Shown here one piece after another: positions 6,974-15,577 of a stretch of 56,843 nucleotides of DNA. Within the stretch, counting starts at the first letter, position 1. Each line of letters begins with the position of its first letter. The stretch spans positions 1 through 56,843 of the forward strand of contig NZ_RAZF01000017.1 of the NCBI RefSeq assembly GCF_003612555.1, in the 5' to 3' direction. The stretch comes from Acutalibacter sp. 1XD8-33 (GTDB lineage Bacteria; Bacillota; Clostridia; Oscillospirales; Acutalibacteraceae). The notes beneath the pieces are model-generated. The model saw only the letters and a list, made by a program, of their open reading frames with translations, searched no databases and was not told the DNA's origin. The translations under genes and the position numbers were made by a program.

Positions 6974-8230
6974 ATGAAACTTTTGCTGAAAGGCGCCCGG
7001 ATCATCGACCCCGCCCAGGGCCTGGACGGCCCCGGAGACATCCTGCTGAAGGAGGGGAAAATCGCCGCCCTGGGGGAGGACCTGCCCTCTGAGGGCTGCG
7101 AAATCGTGGACTGCCGGGGACTGGCGGCCGCGCCGGGTCTGGTGGACCTCCACGTCCACCTGCGGGACCCGGGCCAGACCCACAAGGAGGACCTGTTCTC
7201 CGCCTGCCGGGCCGCTGCGGCGGGGGGCGTCACCAGCCTCTTGGCCATGCCCAACACCCAGCCCCCCATGGATTCCCCGGCGCTGGTGGCGAACCTTCTG
7301 GAGCGGGCGAAATCCGCCGATGCCGCCGTATACACCGCCGCCTGCGTGACCCTGGGCCTGGAGGGGACCCAATGCGCGGATTATGAGGCCCTGCGCCGGG
7401 CGGGGGCCGTGGCCCTCAGCGACGACGGTAAACCGGTGGCCAGCACCCGCTGCCTGCTGGAGGCCCTGGACCGGGCCCGCTCTTTGGGGCTGCTCCTCAC
7501 CGCCCACTGCGAGGACCGGGATCTGGCTCGCGGGGGCCTGATGAACCAGGGGGAGACCGCCCAAAAGCTGGGGGTGAAGGGGATTCCCCCCGCCGCCGAG
7601 GACTGCGGCGTGGCCCGGGAGCTTGCGGCCGCGGCCAGCATCGGCGCGCCCATCCACATCTGCCATGTGAGCACCAAGGGCTCGGTGGCCCTGATCCGGG
7701 ACGCCAAGGCCCGGGGGGTGAAGGTCACCGCCGAGACATGCCCTCACTACCTGTTGCTCACAGACCGGGCCCTGGAGGGCATGGACGCGGACTGCCGGAT
7801 GAACCCGCCCCTGGGCAGCGAGGAGGACAGGCAGGCCCTGATCGAGGGCCTTCTGGACGGCACCCTGGACGCCATCGCCACGGATCACGCCCCCCATACC
7901 CCGGAGGAGAAGGCGGATTTCATCGCCGCGCCCAACGGCTCCATCGGCATGGAGACCTCTCTGGCGGCGGTGCTGACGGTCCTTTCCGGCCGGATGAGCC
8001 TCTCCGGAATTATCGAGAAGATGAGCCGGAACCCGGCGAAAATCCTGGGCATTCCGGGGGGAAGCCTTGTGGTGGGCGGGCCCGCCGACGTGGCGCTTTT
8101 CGACCCAGAGGAGCGCTGGACCGTGGACCCCCGGAAGCTCCACGGCAAGAGCCGGAATACGCCCTTCAAGGGCATGGAGCTCACCGGAAGGGTGAAGATG
8201 ACCTTTTTCCGGGGGAGGCGGGTTTTCTGA
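6974..8230 (+). CDS. pyrC: Dihydroorotase
   Basis: 418 residues, class I (PyrC of the Bacillus/Clostridium type). It closes carbamoyl-aspartate to dihydroorotate, step 3 of UMP synthesis. The metal-binding DLHVHLRDPG motif (H60, H62) opens the amidohydrolase barrel, AMPNTQP lies downstream, and ATDHAPH carries the catalytic Asp. AGGAGGAG precedes ATG 6974. The stop codon is followed immediately by a mosaic repeat block, which separates it from pyrF. Regulation is probably by the leader described above. Confidence 0.95.
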   Translation: MKLLLKGARIIDPAQGLDGPGDILLKEGKIAALGEDLPSEGCEIVDCRGLAAAPGLVDLHVHLRDPGQTHKEDLFSACRAAAAGGVTSLLAMPNTQPPMDSPALVANLLERAKSADAAVYTAACVTLGLEGTQCADYEALRRAGAVALSDDGKPVASTRCLLEALDRARSLGLLLTAHCEDRDLARGGLMNQGETAQKLGVKGIPPAAEDCGVARELAAAASIGAPIHICHVSTKGSVALIRDAKARGVKVTAETCPHYLLLTDRALEGMDADCRMNPPLGSEEDRQALIEGLLDGTLDAIATDHAPHTPEEKADFIAAPNGSIGMETSLAAVLTVLSGRMSLSGIIEKMSRNPAKILGIPGGSLVVGGPADVALFDPEERWTVDPRKLHGKSRNTPFKGMELTGRVKMTFFRGRRVF

Positions 8231-8945
8231 TTCATTCGTCGTGAAGGTTTTATGTTGTTTGACAAGCTAGCCTAACAACCGTAAAAGTTTTGCGCGAGCT
8301 TTTTCAAAAGCTCGCGGAGTGTGAGGCAGAGCCTCACGACCTTGCCCTTGACCTTAAACACCTGAGAAGCGCAATTTTTGCGGGTGGTGAATAATAGGTT
8401 AACGCTCGCTGTGCTCGGTTAACTATCCGAGTTTTGCTCCGCAAAACATCGGCAAGAGGGGGGGCGGAGAGTTCATCTCGTATAACGAGATGAAACTCTT
8501 TTGCAACTGAATAAAAAGCACCCCTGGAAACCGGAACCAGCCAGCTCTGTGCGGTAGGCAAGCCTTTCGTTGGCTTTGCATATGCAAAGCCAAACAAGAA
8601 ACCCCCGACGAGGGTTTCTTGCGGAAAACAGTCCACCGGACTGTTTTCCTATCTTCCTGCGTTGCTTTCTCAGGTGTTTTAAGGACAAGACCTTGGGGCG
8701 TTGGGTCTCGGCTGCCGCCTCGGTCGGCGCTTGACGGTCCCCACTGGGGACCAGCGCCCCCAAACCCCACAAACTTTTTGAAAAGAAGTTTAAGACGTTA
8801 CCTTCGGTAAGTCTCAAAAACTTTTACCCTGGCGGGCTTTGTGCTCTCAGCCAGCGGCGAGCGTTCGCACCCAGCCAAAACGCGCTCTGGGCCAGCTGAA
8901 ATCTGGACGCGCTCTCGCGCCCACCGTACCCCCCATATATAAATA
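8231..8945. repeat. Mosaic palindromic intergenic repeat block 3
   Basis: Begins right after the pyrC stop. In order: reverse CGACGAATGAA box; two-hairpin core with GTAAAAGTTTT (8281), stem 1 GCGAGC/GCTCGC (8294-8315) and stem 2 GTGAGGC/GCCTCAC (8321-8337); GTCTTGCCCTTGACC arm; GTTAAC pair; GAGTTTTGC-type hairpin; GAGTTCATCTCG inverted repeat; GGAAACCGG-CCAGCCAG; palindrome around TTTGCATATGCAAAG; GAAACCC/GGGTTTC hairpin; CAGTCC/GGACTG hairpin with loop ACC; GGTCCCC/GGGGACC hairpin; and a reverse core ending CAAAAACTTTTACCCTGG near 8830. A GC-rich tail with CCGTACCCCCCATATA follows, shared with the pyrD leader. Confidence 0.88.
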
Positions 8946-8983
8946 CATAAAAAATATCAAACCATACTGAGGAGGAAAATCTC

Positions 8984-9925
8984 ATGTCAATGGACCGGCT
9001 GCTGGAAAACATCATGCGCAAGCAGAACCCCACGGTGGCGGGGCTGGACCCCAAGCTCAGCTACATCCCGGAGCACATCAAGGCCCGCTGCTTTGCGGAG
9101 CACGGCAAAACCTTGGAGGGCGCCGCCGCCGCTCTGCTGGCCTTCAACAAGGGCCTCATCGACAGCCTCTGGGACGTGGTCCCCGCCGTGAAGCCCCAGG
9201 CCGCCTACTATGAGATGTACGGCTGGCAGGGGATGCGGGCCCTCAGCGAGACCATCGCCTACGCCAAGAGCAAGGGCCTCTTCGTCATCACTGACGGCAA
9301 GCGCAACGACATCGGGGCCACTATGGAGGCCTACGCCGCCGCCCATCTGGGCCAGACCGACGTGGAGGGCGAGTCCTTCGAGGCCTTCGGGGCGGACGCC
9401 CTCACGGTGAACGGCTACCTGGGCACCGATGGCATCGACCCCTTGCTCTCCGTGTGCGCCGGCAGGGACAAGGGCATTTTCGTGCTGGCGAAAACCTCCA
9501 ACCCCTCCGCCGGGGAGTTCCAGGACCAGATGCTCCACGCCATGTACGAGCCCCTCTACCGGGCCATGGGCAATATGTGCCAGCAGTGGGGCCTGAAGCT
9601 GCCCGGCCGGTACGGCTACTCCGGCGTGGGGGCCGTGGTGGGGGCCACCTATCCCAAGCAGCTGAAGGAGCTGCGGAAGGCCCTGCCCAACACCATCTTC
9701 CTGGTGCCCGGCTACGGGGCCCAGGGGGGCGCGGCCAAGGACGTGGCCCAGGGCTTTGACAGGCACGGGGCCGGGGCCATCGTCAACTCCTCCCGGGCCA
9801 TCCTCTGCGCCTGGCAGAAGGAGGGCTGCGACCCGGAGGATTACGCCGGGGCCGCACGCCGGGAGGCCGTCCGGATGCGGAACGAGATCATGGCGGAGCT
9901 GGGCGGCATCAGCTTGCCGGTGTAG
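8984..9925 (+). CDS. pyrF: Orotidine 5'-phosphate decarboxylase (type 2, long form)
   Basis: 313 residues, the longer subgroup of OMP decarboxylases. It makes UMP from OMP, the last step of the pathway. The catalytic DGKRNDIG motif (D104, K106, D109) is intact, and VPGYGAQGG marks the phosphate-binding region near the C-terminus. GGAGG precedes ATG 8984. It is followed one base later by the phospholipase-like gene, then pyrK, in a tight run. No terminator is seen between pyrF and pyrK. Confidence 0.95.
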   Translation: MSMDRLLENIMRKQNPTVAGLDPKLSYIPEHIKARCFAEHGKTLEGAAAALLAFNKGLIDSLWDVVPAVKPQAAYYEMYGWQGMRALSETIAYAKSKGLFVITDGKRNDIGATMEAYAAAHLGQTDVEGESFEAFGADALTVNGYLGTDGIDPLLSVCAGRDKGIFVLAKTSNPSAGEFQDQMLHAMYEPLYRAMGNMCQQWGLKLPGRYGYSGVGAVVGATYPKQLKELRKALPNTIFLVPGYGAQGGAAKDVAQGFDRHGAGAIVNSSRAILCAWQKEGCDPEDYAGAARREAVRMRNEIMAELGGISLPV

Positions 9926-9926
9926 C

Positions 9927-10595
9927 ATGGCCTCGCGGATCATGCACCTGCTCCTGGCCAGGGAGCTGCTGAAAACCAGAGAGTTCGCCCAGCCGGAGGC
10001 CTTTCTCTTTGGGTCTCTTCTGCCGGACGCCCCCCGGTCGGAGACAGCGGGAAAGGGCAACCGGGCCAGCCATTTTCTGGCGGACCGGGACCCCCTGCGC
10101 ACCTACGACCTGGAGGCCTTCCGGCGGCTTTATGGGGACCGCCTTCGGGAGGAGGGGCTCTATCTGGGCTACTACCTCCACCTGGTCCAGGACAGCGTCT
10201 ACCGGAGGTTCCAGCACGGGAAGTGGCGCTGGGGCAGGCTGAGCGAGGAGGAGTTCCACATCCTGTACCGGGACTATAGCCGGCTCAACGGCCAGTTTAT
10301 CCGTCGGTACGGCCTGAAAAATACCGTGAAACTCCCTGAAAACGGGGAGAAAGAGGACGTGTGCCTGCGGTTTTCTCTGCGGCCTGGGGAGCTGCTGGAG
10401 CAGATGGAAGAGGACTTTCGCCGGGAAGAGCCGGGAGAACCGGAAGAGCCGGGCTTCCTCACCTGGGAGATGGCCCAGGAGTTTGTGGAGGAGGCTTTTC
10501 AGGTGTGCCAAAAGGAGCTCTCCGCCCTCAGCGGGGGCGGGCCTCTGTTGGACCCCTGGTCCCTGGCGTGGAATAGATTGGAGAGGATACGATGA
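9927..10595 (+). CDS. Zinc-dependent phospholipase C-like protein, in the pyr operon
   Basis: 222 residues. The pattern HLLLARELL, FGSLLPDA, SHFL and GYYLHLVQDSVYRRF resembles the zinc-dependent phospholipase C/P1-nuclease fold (PF00882 group), in which such His and Asp residues bind metals. No signal peptide is visible, so a cytosolic hydrolase is more likely than a secreted lipase. It starts one base after the pyrF stop and overlaps the pyrK start (ATGA), placing it firmly within a pyrimidine operon. Its contribution to pyrimidine metabolism is unknown. Confidence 0.6.
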   Translation: MASRIMHLLLARELLKTREFAQPEAFLFGSLLPDAPRSETAGKGNRASHFLADRDPLRTYDLEAFRRLYGDRLREEGLYLGYYLHLVQDSVYRRFQHGKWRWGRLSEEEFHILYRDYSRLNGQFIRRYGLKNTVKLPENGEKEDVCLRFSLRPGELLEQMEEDFRREEPGEPEEPGFLTWEMAQEFVEEAFQVCQKELSALSGGGPLLDPWSLAWNRLERIR

Positions 10596-11362
10596 AACCG
10601 TTTGATTCTGTTCTGTGTACATTGACGGAAGCGGCGGAGATCGCCCCAGGGATCTTCGACTTCCGCCTCCGCTGCCCGGAGCTGGCGGCTCTGGCCCTGC
10701 CCGGACAGTTCGCCCAGGTGCGCCTGCCGGGGCACATCCTGCGCCGTCCCATCTCCCTATGCGGCATCGACCGGGAGCGGGGGGAGCTGCGGCTGGTGTT
10801 CCAGGTGCGGGGGGAGGGCACGGCGGAGCTGGCCCGGTTCCAGGCCGGGGACTCCCTGGAGATCCTGGCCCCCCTGGGCAAGGGTTTCCCTCTCGACAGG
10901 GCGAAGCGGACCTTGCTTTTGGGAGGGGGGATCGGCGTGCCCCCGCTGCTGGCCGCGGCCCGGGAGCTGGGGGAAGCCGCGGTGGCTGTGCTGGGCTTCC
11001 GCACCCGGCAGGCCGTGATTCTGGAGGAGGACTTCCGCGCCGCCGGGGCCAGGGTGCTCATTGCCACGGACGATGGCAGCTATGGCTTCCACGGGCTGGT
11101 GACGGAGCTTGCGGCGGGGGAGGACTTCGACGTGCTCCTCGCCTGCGGGCCGGGGCCCATGCTTCGGGGGGCCAAGGCCCTGGCGGAGGAGAGGGGCGCG
11201 GCGGGATATCTCTCGTTGGAGCAGCGGATGGCCTGCGGCGTGGGGGCCTGCCTGGGCTGCGCGGTGGCTCTGCTGGACGAAAGCGGCGGGGAGTACTATG
11301 GCCATGTGTGTAAGGACGGCCCGGTGTTCCCCATGGAGAGCATCGCGGAGGGCGCACTTTAA
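10592..11362 (+). CDS. pyrK: Dihydroorotate dehydrogenase B, electron transfer subunit
   Basis: 256 residues of the ferredoxin-reductase type. LRRPISLCG binds FAD, LLLGGGIGVPPLLAAA and LLACGPGPML form the NAD(H) domain, and the C-terminal C-G-V-G-A-C-L-G-C with a later Cys binds the [2Fe-2S] cluster. It passes electrons from dihydroorotate oxidation in PyrD to NAD. Its ATG overlaps the preceding stop. The pyrD partner follows about 210 bases later after a repeat block. Confidence 0.95.
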   Translation: MKPFDSVLCTLTEAAEIAPGIFDFRLRCPELAALALPGQFAQVRLPGHILRRPISLCGIDRERGELRLVFQVRGEGTAELARFQAGDSLEILAPLGKGFPLDRAKRTLLLGGGIGVPPLLAAARELGEAAVAVLGFRTRQAVILEEDFRAAGARVLIATDDGSYGFHGLVTELAAGEDFDVLLACGPGPMLRGAKALAEERGAAGYLSLEQRMACGVGACLGCAVALLDESGGEYYGHVCKDGPVFPMESIAEGAL

Positions 11363-11530
11363 GACCTTGGGGACTCTGTCCCCAAGCCCCTGCGGCCTTT
11401 GAAAAGGCCGGCGAAACTTTTACCCGCTCCGCGTTCGTTCCATTGGCGGGCGCAGGGTACAAAGCCAAAACGCGCGCCCAGACTGGTGCCCCTTGACTAG
11501 CTCCCGCGCCCGCCGTACCCCCCATATAAA
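11363..11530. repeat. Mosaic palindromic intergenic repeat block 4
   Basis: Starts immediately after the pyrK stop. It is a reverse-orientation two-hairpin core: stem 2 TTGGGGAC/GTCCCCAA, stem 1 GGCCTTT/AAAAGGCC, then CGAAACTTTTACCC at about 11410. The tail CCAAAACGCGC...GCCGTACCCCCCATATAAAATACC closely matches the sequence directly upstream of pyrF (about 8878-8950). Confidence 0.85.
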
Positions 11531-11572
11531 ATACCTCAAAAACGCAAATCCCCCAGAGAGAGGAGCAAGCTC

Positions 11573-13072
11573 ATGATCATTCTGTGTTCCAACGGCCTCA
11601 CCAGCCCGGCCCTGCGCCGGGCGGCGGGGCGGTTCGCAAAAGCCGGAGGCTGGGCCGCCCTGGTGGTGACCGCGGACCCGGACTACCGGGAGAAGAACTA
11701 CCACGTCCCCCGCTGTAAGGAGGAGCTGGCAGCCCTGGGCCTGCGGGCGGAGATCTTCGATTTCGACTTCCAGCCCCCGGAGGCCCTGCTGAACTACGAC
11801 GCGGTGGAGCTCATGGGCGGCGACCCCTGCTACCTCCTGGATTCCATCCACCGGCACGGCGGGGAGGACGCCTTGCGCCGGGTGGCGGAGAAGGGCCTGC
11901 TCATCGCCTGGAGCGCCGGGGCCCTGGCCCTGGGCCCCAGCCTGGAGCTCTTCCAGCGGCTTGAGCCGGGCGGGGACGCCCAGGCCTTGGGCCTCACGGA
12001 CCTGGAAATTTTGCCCCACTATAGCCGCTTCCACACCCGCTACGAGGGCCTGGAGGCCCAGTGCGCCGCCTACGAGAAGGAGCGGGGCCGTAAGGTCTGC
12101 CGCCTGGACGACGGCGAGGGCCTGCTGCTGGACGGCCAGGGGCGGCTGGTGGAGGAAATCCTCTCCCCCCTGCGGGTGACGGTGGCCGGGGTGGAGTTCC
12201 GCAACCCCGTGATCGCCGCCTCGGGCACCTTCGGCTTCGGCCGGGAATACGGGGAGCTCTACCCTCTCAGCGAACTGGGAGGGATCAGCTGCAAGGGGAC
12301 CACCCTCCATGCCCGCCCCGGCAACCCGCCCCCCAGGGTCACCGAGACCCCCGGAGGGATGCTCAACGCCGTGGGCCTGCAGAATCCCGGGGTGGAGCAC
12401 TTCATCCGGGAGGACCTGCCCTGGCTCAGCCGCCAGGGGACCCGGATTATCGCCAACGTGGCGGGCAGTGCCGTGGAGGACTACTGCCGCACCGCCGAGC
12501 TCTTGAACGACACCTCCGTGGACATGGTGGAGCTGAACATCTCCTGCCCAAACGTGAAGGAGGGCGGGGTGCAGTTTGGGGTCACGGCGGAAGGGGTGGC
12601 GGGGGTCACCGGGGCCGTGCGCCGGGTGTGCAAAAAGCCCCTGATGGTGAAGCTCTCCCCCAACGTCACCGACATCGGGGAGATGGCCGCCGCCGCCGAG
12701 AGCGCCGGGGCGGACGCGGTGTCCCTGATCAACACCCTCACCGGGATGCGGGTGGACATCCGCACCCGCCGGCCCATCATCCACAACAACACCGGGGGCC
12801 TCTCCGGCCCGGCGGTGCTCCCTGTGGCCCTGCGCATGGTGTGGCAGGCCTCCCAGCGGGTGAAAATCCCTATCGTGGGCCTGGGGGGCATCGCCACATG
12901 GCAGGACGCGGTGGAAATGCTCCTCTGCGGGGCCAGCGCCATCCAGGTGGGCACGGCCATCTTCACCGACCCCTACGCCCCCCTGAAAATCCGGGACGGC
13001 CTGCTGGCCTATCTGGAGGAGAACGGCATCCGGTCTGTCTCTGAGCTCACGGGAGGTGTGCGGCCATGGTGA
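11573..13072 (+). CDS. pyrD: Peptidase S51-like domain fused to dihydroorotate dehydrogenase (catalytic subunit)
   Basis: 499 residues. Residues 1 to about 198 resemble peptidase E (family S51, glutamine-amidotransferase-like fold): GGDPCYLL at 82-89, nucleophile elbow AWSAGA with S114, and EILPHY with H149. From about residue 201 a complete class 1B PyrD follows: RVTVAGVEFRNPVIAASGTFGFG, NISCPNV with active-site C325, and the FMN-binding VGLGGIATWQDA. The frame is continuous, with no stop and no good internal ribosome site (GTG 12175 has only a distant AGGAAA). PyrD oxidises dihydroorotate to orotate with PyrK. The role of the N-terminal domain is unknown. The stop overlaps the next gene by seven bases. 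Confidence 0.85.
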   Translation: MIILCSNGLTSPALRRAAGRFAKAGGWAALVVTADPDYREKNYHVPRCKEELAALGLRAEIFDFDFQPPEALLNYDAVELMGGDPCYLLDSIHRHGGEDALRRVAEKGLLIAWSAGALALGPSLELFQRLEPGGDAQALGLTDLEILPHYSRFHTRYEGLEAQCAAYEKERGRKVCRLDDGEGLLLDGQGRLVEEILSPLRVTVAGVEFRNPVIAASGTFGFGREYGELYPLSELGGISCKGTTLHARPGNPPPRVTETPGGMLNAVGLQNPGVEHFIREDLPWLSRQGTRIIANVAGSAVEDYCRTAELLNDTSVDMVELNISCPNVKEGGVQFGVTAEGVAGVTGAVRRVCKKPLMVKLSPNVTDIGEMAAAAESAGADAVSLINTLTGMRVDIRTRRPIIHNNTGGLSGPAVLPVALRMVWQASQRVKIPIVGLGGIATWQDAVEMLLCGASAIQVGTAIFTDPYAPLKIRDGLLAYLEENGIRSVSELTGGVRPW

Positions 13073-13740
13073 CGAAGGTGTACCTCATCCGCCACTGCCA
13101 GTCCATGGGCAACCTGGGCGGGCGGTTTCAGGGGCGCTTCGACGCGGACGTGAGCCCGGACGGCCAGAAGCAGCTGGAGCTCTTGGGTCTGCGCTTTCGC
13201 AACGAGCACCTGGACGCGGTCTACACCAGCCCTCTGCTCCGGGCCCGAAAAACCGCCCAGGCCCTGGCGAAGTATCATCCTGTGGATGTGACAGACGAGC
13301 CCGGCCTTTTGGAGATCGACGTGGGGGACATGGAGAACCTGCTCCTCTCCCAGGTGGCGGAGCGCTTCCCCCAGGTGGCCTGGGACTGGGACAACGCCCC
13401 GGACCAGTGCCGCTTCCCCGGCGGCGAGACCATGGAGGAGGTCTATGCCCGGGTGAACGCCGCCTTGGACCGGATCATCCAGGGGAATCCGGGGAAAACC
13501 GTCGCCGTGGCGACCCACGGGGGCGCGCTACGGAATATCTGGGCCCGTGTGGAGACGGGAAGCCCGGAAGGCCTCCGCCGGAGCCAGGTTTTTGGCAATA
13601 CCAGCGTGAGCCTGCTGGAGGCGGAGGGGGGCGCTCTCCACTGGCGCTATACCAACGACCTCTCCCACCTGCCCGAAGAGATGCGAAAGCCCAGAATGTA
13701 CTACCGCTTCGACCAGGGCAAGGGGGCGGAGCCGGTATGA
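13066..13740 (+). CDS. Histidine phosphatase family protein
   Basis: 224 residues of the phosphoglycerate-mutase-like superfamily. The phosphohistidine motif is LIRHCQS near the N-terminus, with E in LLEIDVGDMENL and the second His in VATHGGALR. Family members include phosphatases of sugar phosphates, cobalamin intermediates and nucleotides; substrate cannot be assigned. It overlaps pyrD by seven bases and ruvX by four, so it is co-translated with both. The Cys in RHCQS instead of the common Gly/Ala is a mild oddity. Confidence 0.85.
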   Translation: MVTKVYLIRHCQSMGNLGGRFQGRFDADVSPDGQKQLELLGLRFRNEHLDAVYTSPLLRARKTAQALAKYHPVDVTDEPGLLEIDVGDMENLLLSQVAERFPQVAWDWDNAPDQCRFPGGETMEEVYARVNAALDRIIQGNPGKTVAVATHGGALRNIWARVETGSPEGLRRSQVFGNTSVSLLEAEGGALHWRYTNDLSHLPEEMRKPRMYYRFDQGKGAEPV

Positions 13741-14168
13741 TCATTCTCGGCGTGGACCTGGGCCATGCCCGTACGGGCCTTGCGGTGTGCGATAAGGGGG
13801 AGTTGCTGGCCTCCCCCCTCAAAGTGATCGCCCAGCGGGACCCGGAACGGCTCATGGAGGAGGTGGCGGCGGCGGCCAAGGAGGCCGGAGCCGAGCTTCT
13901 GGCCGTGGGCCTGCCCCGGAACATGGACGGCACCGAGGGGGACAGCGCCCGCTTTGCCCGGGAGATGGGGGAGAGGCTGGGGGCGCTCTCCGGCCTGCCG
14001 GTGGAGTTTGTGGACGAGCGGGGCACCACCATCACGGCCCACGGCTACCTGAACGACACCAACACCCGGGGCAAAAAGCGCAAGGCCGTGGTGGACGCGG
14101 TGGCGGCGGTGATTATTTTGGAGGATTTTCTGCGGAGACGGCGGAACCTCTCTTCCCCCGGGGAGTAG
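13737..14168 (+). CDS. ruvX: Putative pre-16S rRNA nuclease / Holliday junction resolvase RuvX
   Basis: 143 residues of the YqgF family, RNase H-like fold. VDLGHARTGLAV carries the first acidic residue, VGLPRNMDGTEG the family signature, VEFVDERGTT the Glu and VDAVAAVIILEDFL the final Asp. Known roles of YqgF include 16S rRNA 5' maturation. ATG overlaps the upstream stop (ATGA). It ends this co-transcribed run. Confidence 0.9.
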   Translation: MIILGVDLGHARTGLAVCDKGELLASPLKVIAQRDPERLMEEVAAAAKEAGAELLAVGLPRNMDGTEGDSARFAREMGERLGALSGLPVEFVDERGTTITAHGYLNDTNTRGKKRKAVVDAVAAVIILEDFLRRRRNLSSPGE

Positions 14169-14234
14169 AGCGGGCGTTGGGGGCGCGTTTTGGGGGCTGT
14201 TCCCGGAAAAAGTTCTGGGATTTCCAATTATAGG

Positions 14235-14263
14235 TTTCCTTTTTGGGAATACTATGGTATACT
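14235..14263 (+). promoter_or_regulatory. Extended -10 promoter upstream of ispDF
   Basis: TGG-TATACT (14255-14263) forms an extended -10; a weak -35 TTTCCT stands 17 bp upstream. It is about 95 bases before the ispDF start. Confidence 0.5.
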
Positions 14264-14298
14264 TTCTGAGAGACAAGCGGCTGCGCACACGATCTCTC

Positions 14299-14318
14299 AA
14301 AAAGTATACTTTGTTGAA
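14299..14318. repeat. 20-bp repeat containing palindrome AAAGTATACTTT, copy 1
   Basis: AAAAAGTATACTTTGTTGAA, identical to 16074-16093. The core AAAGTATACTTT is a perfect 12-bp palindrome. This copy lies between the ispDF promoter and start codon, a position suited to an operator. Confidence 0.7.
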
Positions 14319-14356
14319 ATGGCTTTGCGTGTGAAAGCAGGATGGAGGCGGATGGC

Positions 14357-15574
14357 GTGAAAAACGGCGGGTTTGGCGCGGTGCTGGTAGCTGCGGGCAG
14401 CTCCAGCCGGATGGGAGCCCTCCCCGGGGGGCGGTCCAAGGTGCTGGAGGATTTGGGAGGCCGGCCGGTACTGTGCCGGTCTATGGAAACGCTTCTCCAG
14501 AGCCCCTATATCAGGAAGCTCTGCGTGGTGTGCCGACAGGAAGAGATGGCGGAAATCGCCGGGTTGGCGGCGGAAATAGCGGCCAGGACGGTACAGGGGA
14601 AAACCGTTGTGTTCGCCCAGGGAGGGGAAACCCGGCAGGAATCCGTGTGGAAGGGGGTCCAGGCCCTGGAGGGAGAGGGGGAGTACCTGCTGTTTCACGA
14701 TGGAGCCCGGCCTTTTTTGAGCCTGGCCCTGGTGGAGGCGGTCTGCCGGGACGCGCTGGCCTTTGGAGCGGCCACGGCGGCGGTGCCCAGCAAGGACACC
14801 TGCAAGCTGGCGGATAGAGAGAGCTTCGTGGAGTCCACCCCGGACCGGGGCCGGCTCTGGGCGGTGCAGACGCCCCAGGCATTCCAACGGGAGCTCTACC
14901 TCTACGCGGCGGAAAAAGCCCGGGCTCAGGGCCTGGACTGCACCGACGACTGCCAGCTGGTGGAGGCCGCCGGGGGCCGGGTGAAGCTGACCCGGGGAGA
15001 CTATAAAAATCTCAAGCTCACCACGCCGGAGGACCTGCTTCTGGCCCGGGCGGCGGTGGAGGAAGAAAAAAGGAATGAAATGGAGGGAAGTGAGGGAATG
15101 CGTGTTGGCAGCGGTTACGATGTACACCGGCTGGCAGAGGGCCGGGCACTGATTCTGGGCGGGGTGAACGTCCCCTTTGAGCGGGGCTTGCTGGGCCACT
15201 CCGACGCGGATGTGCTGTCCCACGCGGTGATGGATGCCCTGTTGGGCGCTGCGGCACTGGGGGACATTGGAAAACTCTTTCCAGACAGCGACCCCCAATA
15301 CCAGGGAGCAGACAGCCTCCAGCTGCTCGCGGAGGTTTGCCGGGTGGTCAGGCGCAAGGGCTGGGAGATCGGCAATATCGATGCCACGGTGATTGCCCAG
15401 CGGCCCAAGCTGGCTCCCCATATAGAAAAAATGCGGGAGAACATCGCCCGGGCCTGCGGTATAGACACGGGCCGGGTGAGCGTAAAGGCCACCACAGAGG
15501 AGGGTCTGGGCTTCACCGGGAGGGGAGATGGCATCGCCGCCCAAGCGGTGTGTCTGCTGAACGAGGAGGGATAA
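14357..15574 (+). CDS. ispDF: Bifunctional IspD/IspF: MEP cytidylyltransferase and MECDP synthase
   Basis: About 405 residues with two enzymes of the non-mevalonate isoprenoid pathway. IspD: nucleotide-binding [12 protein letters not shown] near the N-terminus, HDGARPF centrally, and TDDCQLVE late in the domain. IspF: from about residue 250 ([11 protein letters not shown]), with metal ligands in DVH and the [10 protein letters not shown] motif. IspD acts in step 3 and IspF in step 5. I chose GTG 14357 because GGAGG lies eight bases upstream; ATG 14342 would be within two bases of that site. A GNAT gene follows after three bases. Fused IspDF is common in alpha- and epsilon-proteobacteria and occurs elsewhere. 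Confidence 0.93.
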   Translation: MKNGGFGAVLVAAGSSSRMGALPGGRSKVLEDLGGRPVLCRSMETLLQSPYIRKLCVVCRQEEMAEIAGLAAEIAARTVQGKTVVFAQGGETRQESVWKGVQALEGEGEYLLFHDGARPFLSLALVEAVCRDALAFGAATAAVPSKDTCKLADRESFVESTPDRGRLWAVQTPQAFQRELYLYAAEKARAQGLDCTDDCQLVEAAGGRVKLTRGDYKNLKLTTPEDLLLARAAVEEEKRNEMEGSEGMRVGSGYDVHRLAEGRALILGGVNVPFERGLLGHSDADVLSHAVMDALLGAAALGDIGKLFPDSDPQYQGADSLQLLAEVCRVVRRKGWEIGNIDATVIAQRPKLAPHIEKMRENIARACGIDTGRVSVKATTEEGLGFTGRGDGIAAQAVCLLNEEG

Positions 15575-15577
15575 ACG

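Noticed and set aside
8334-8817. Overlapping open frames in repeat block 3 (and similar ones in blocks 7, 9, 12, 13, 14)
   Set aside because: The frames recur because the repeat modules recur, read through palindromes on both strands, lack ribosome sites and have no recognisable domains.
12175-13072. Separate pyrD gene starting at GTG 12175
   Set aside because: No well-spaced ribosome site stands before it and the upstream domain is in frame without a stop, so a fusion is the simpler reading, though not proven.
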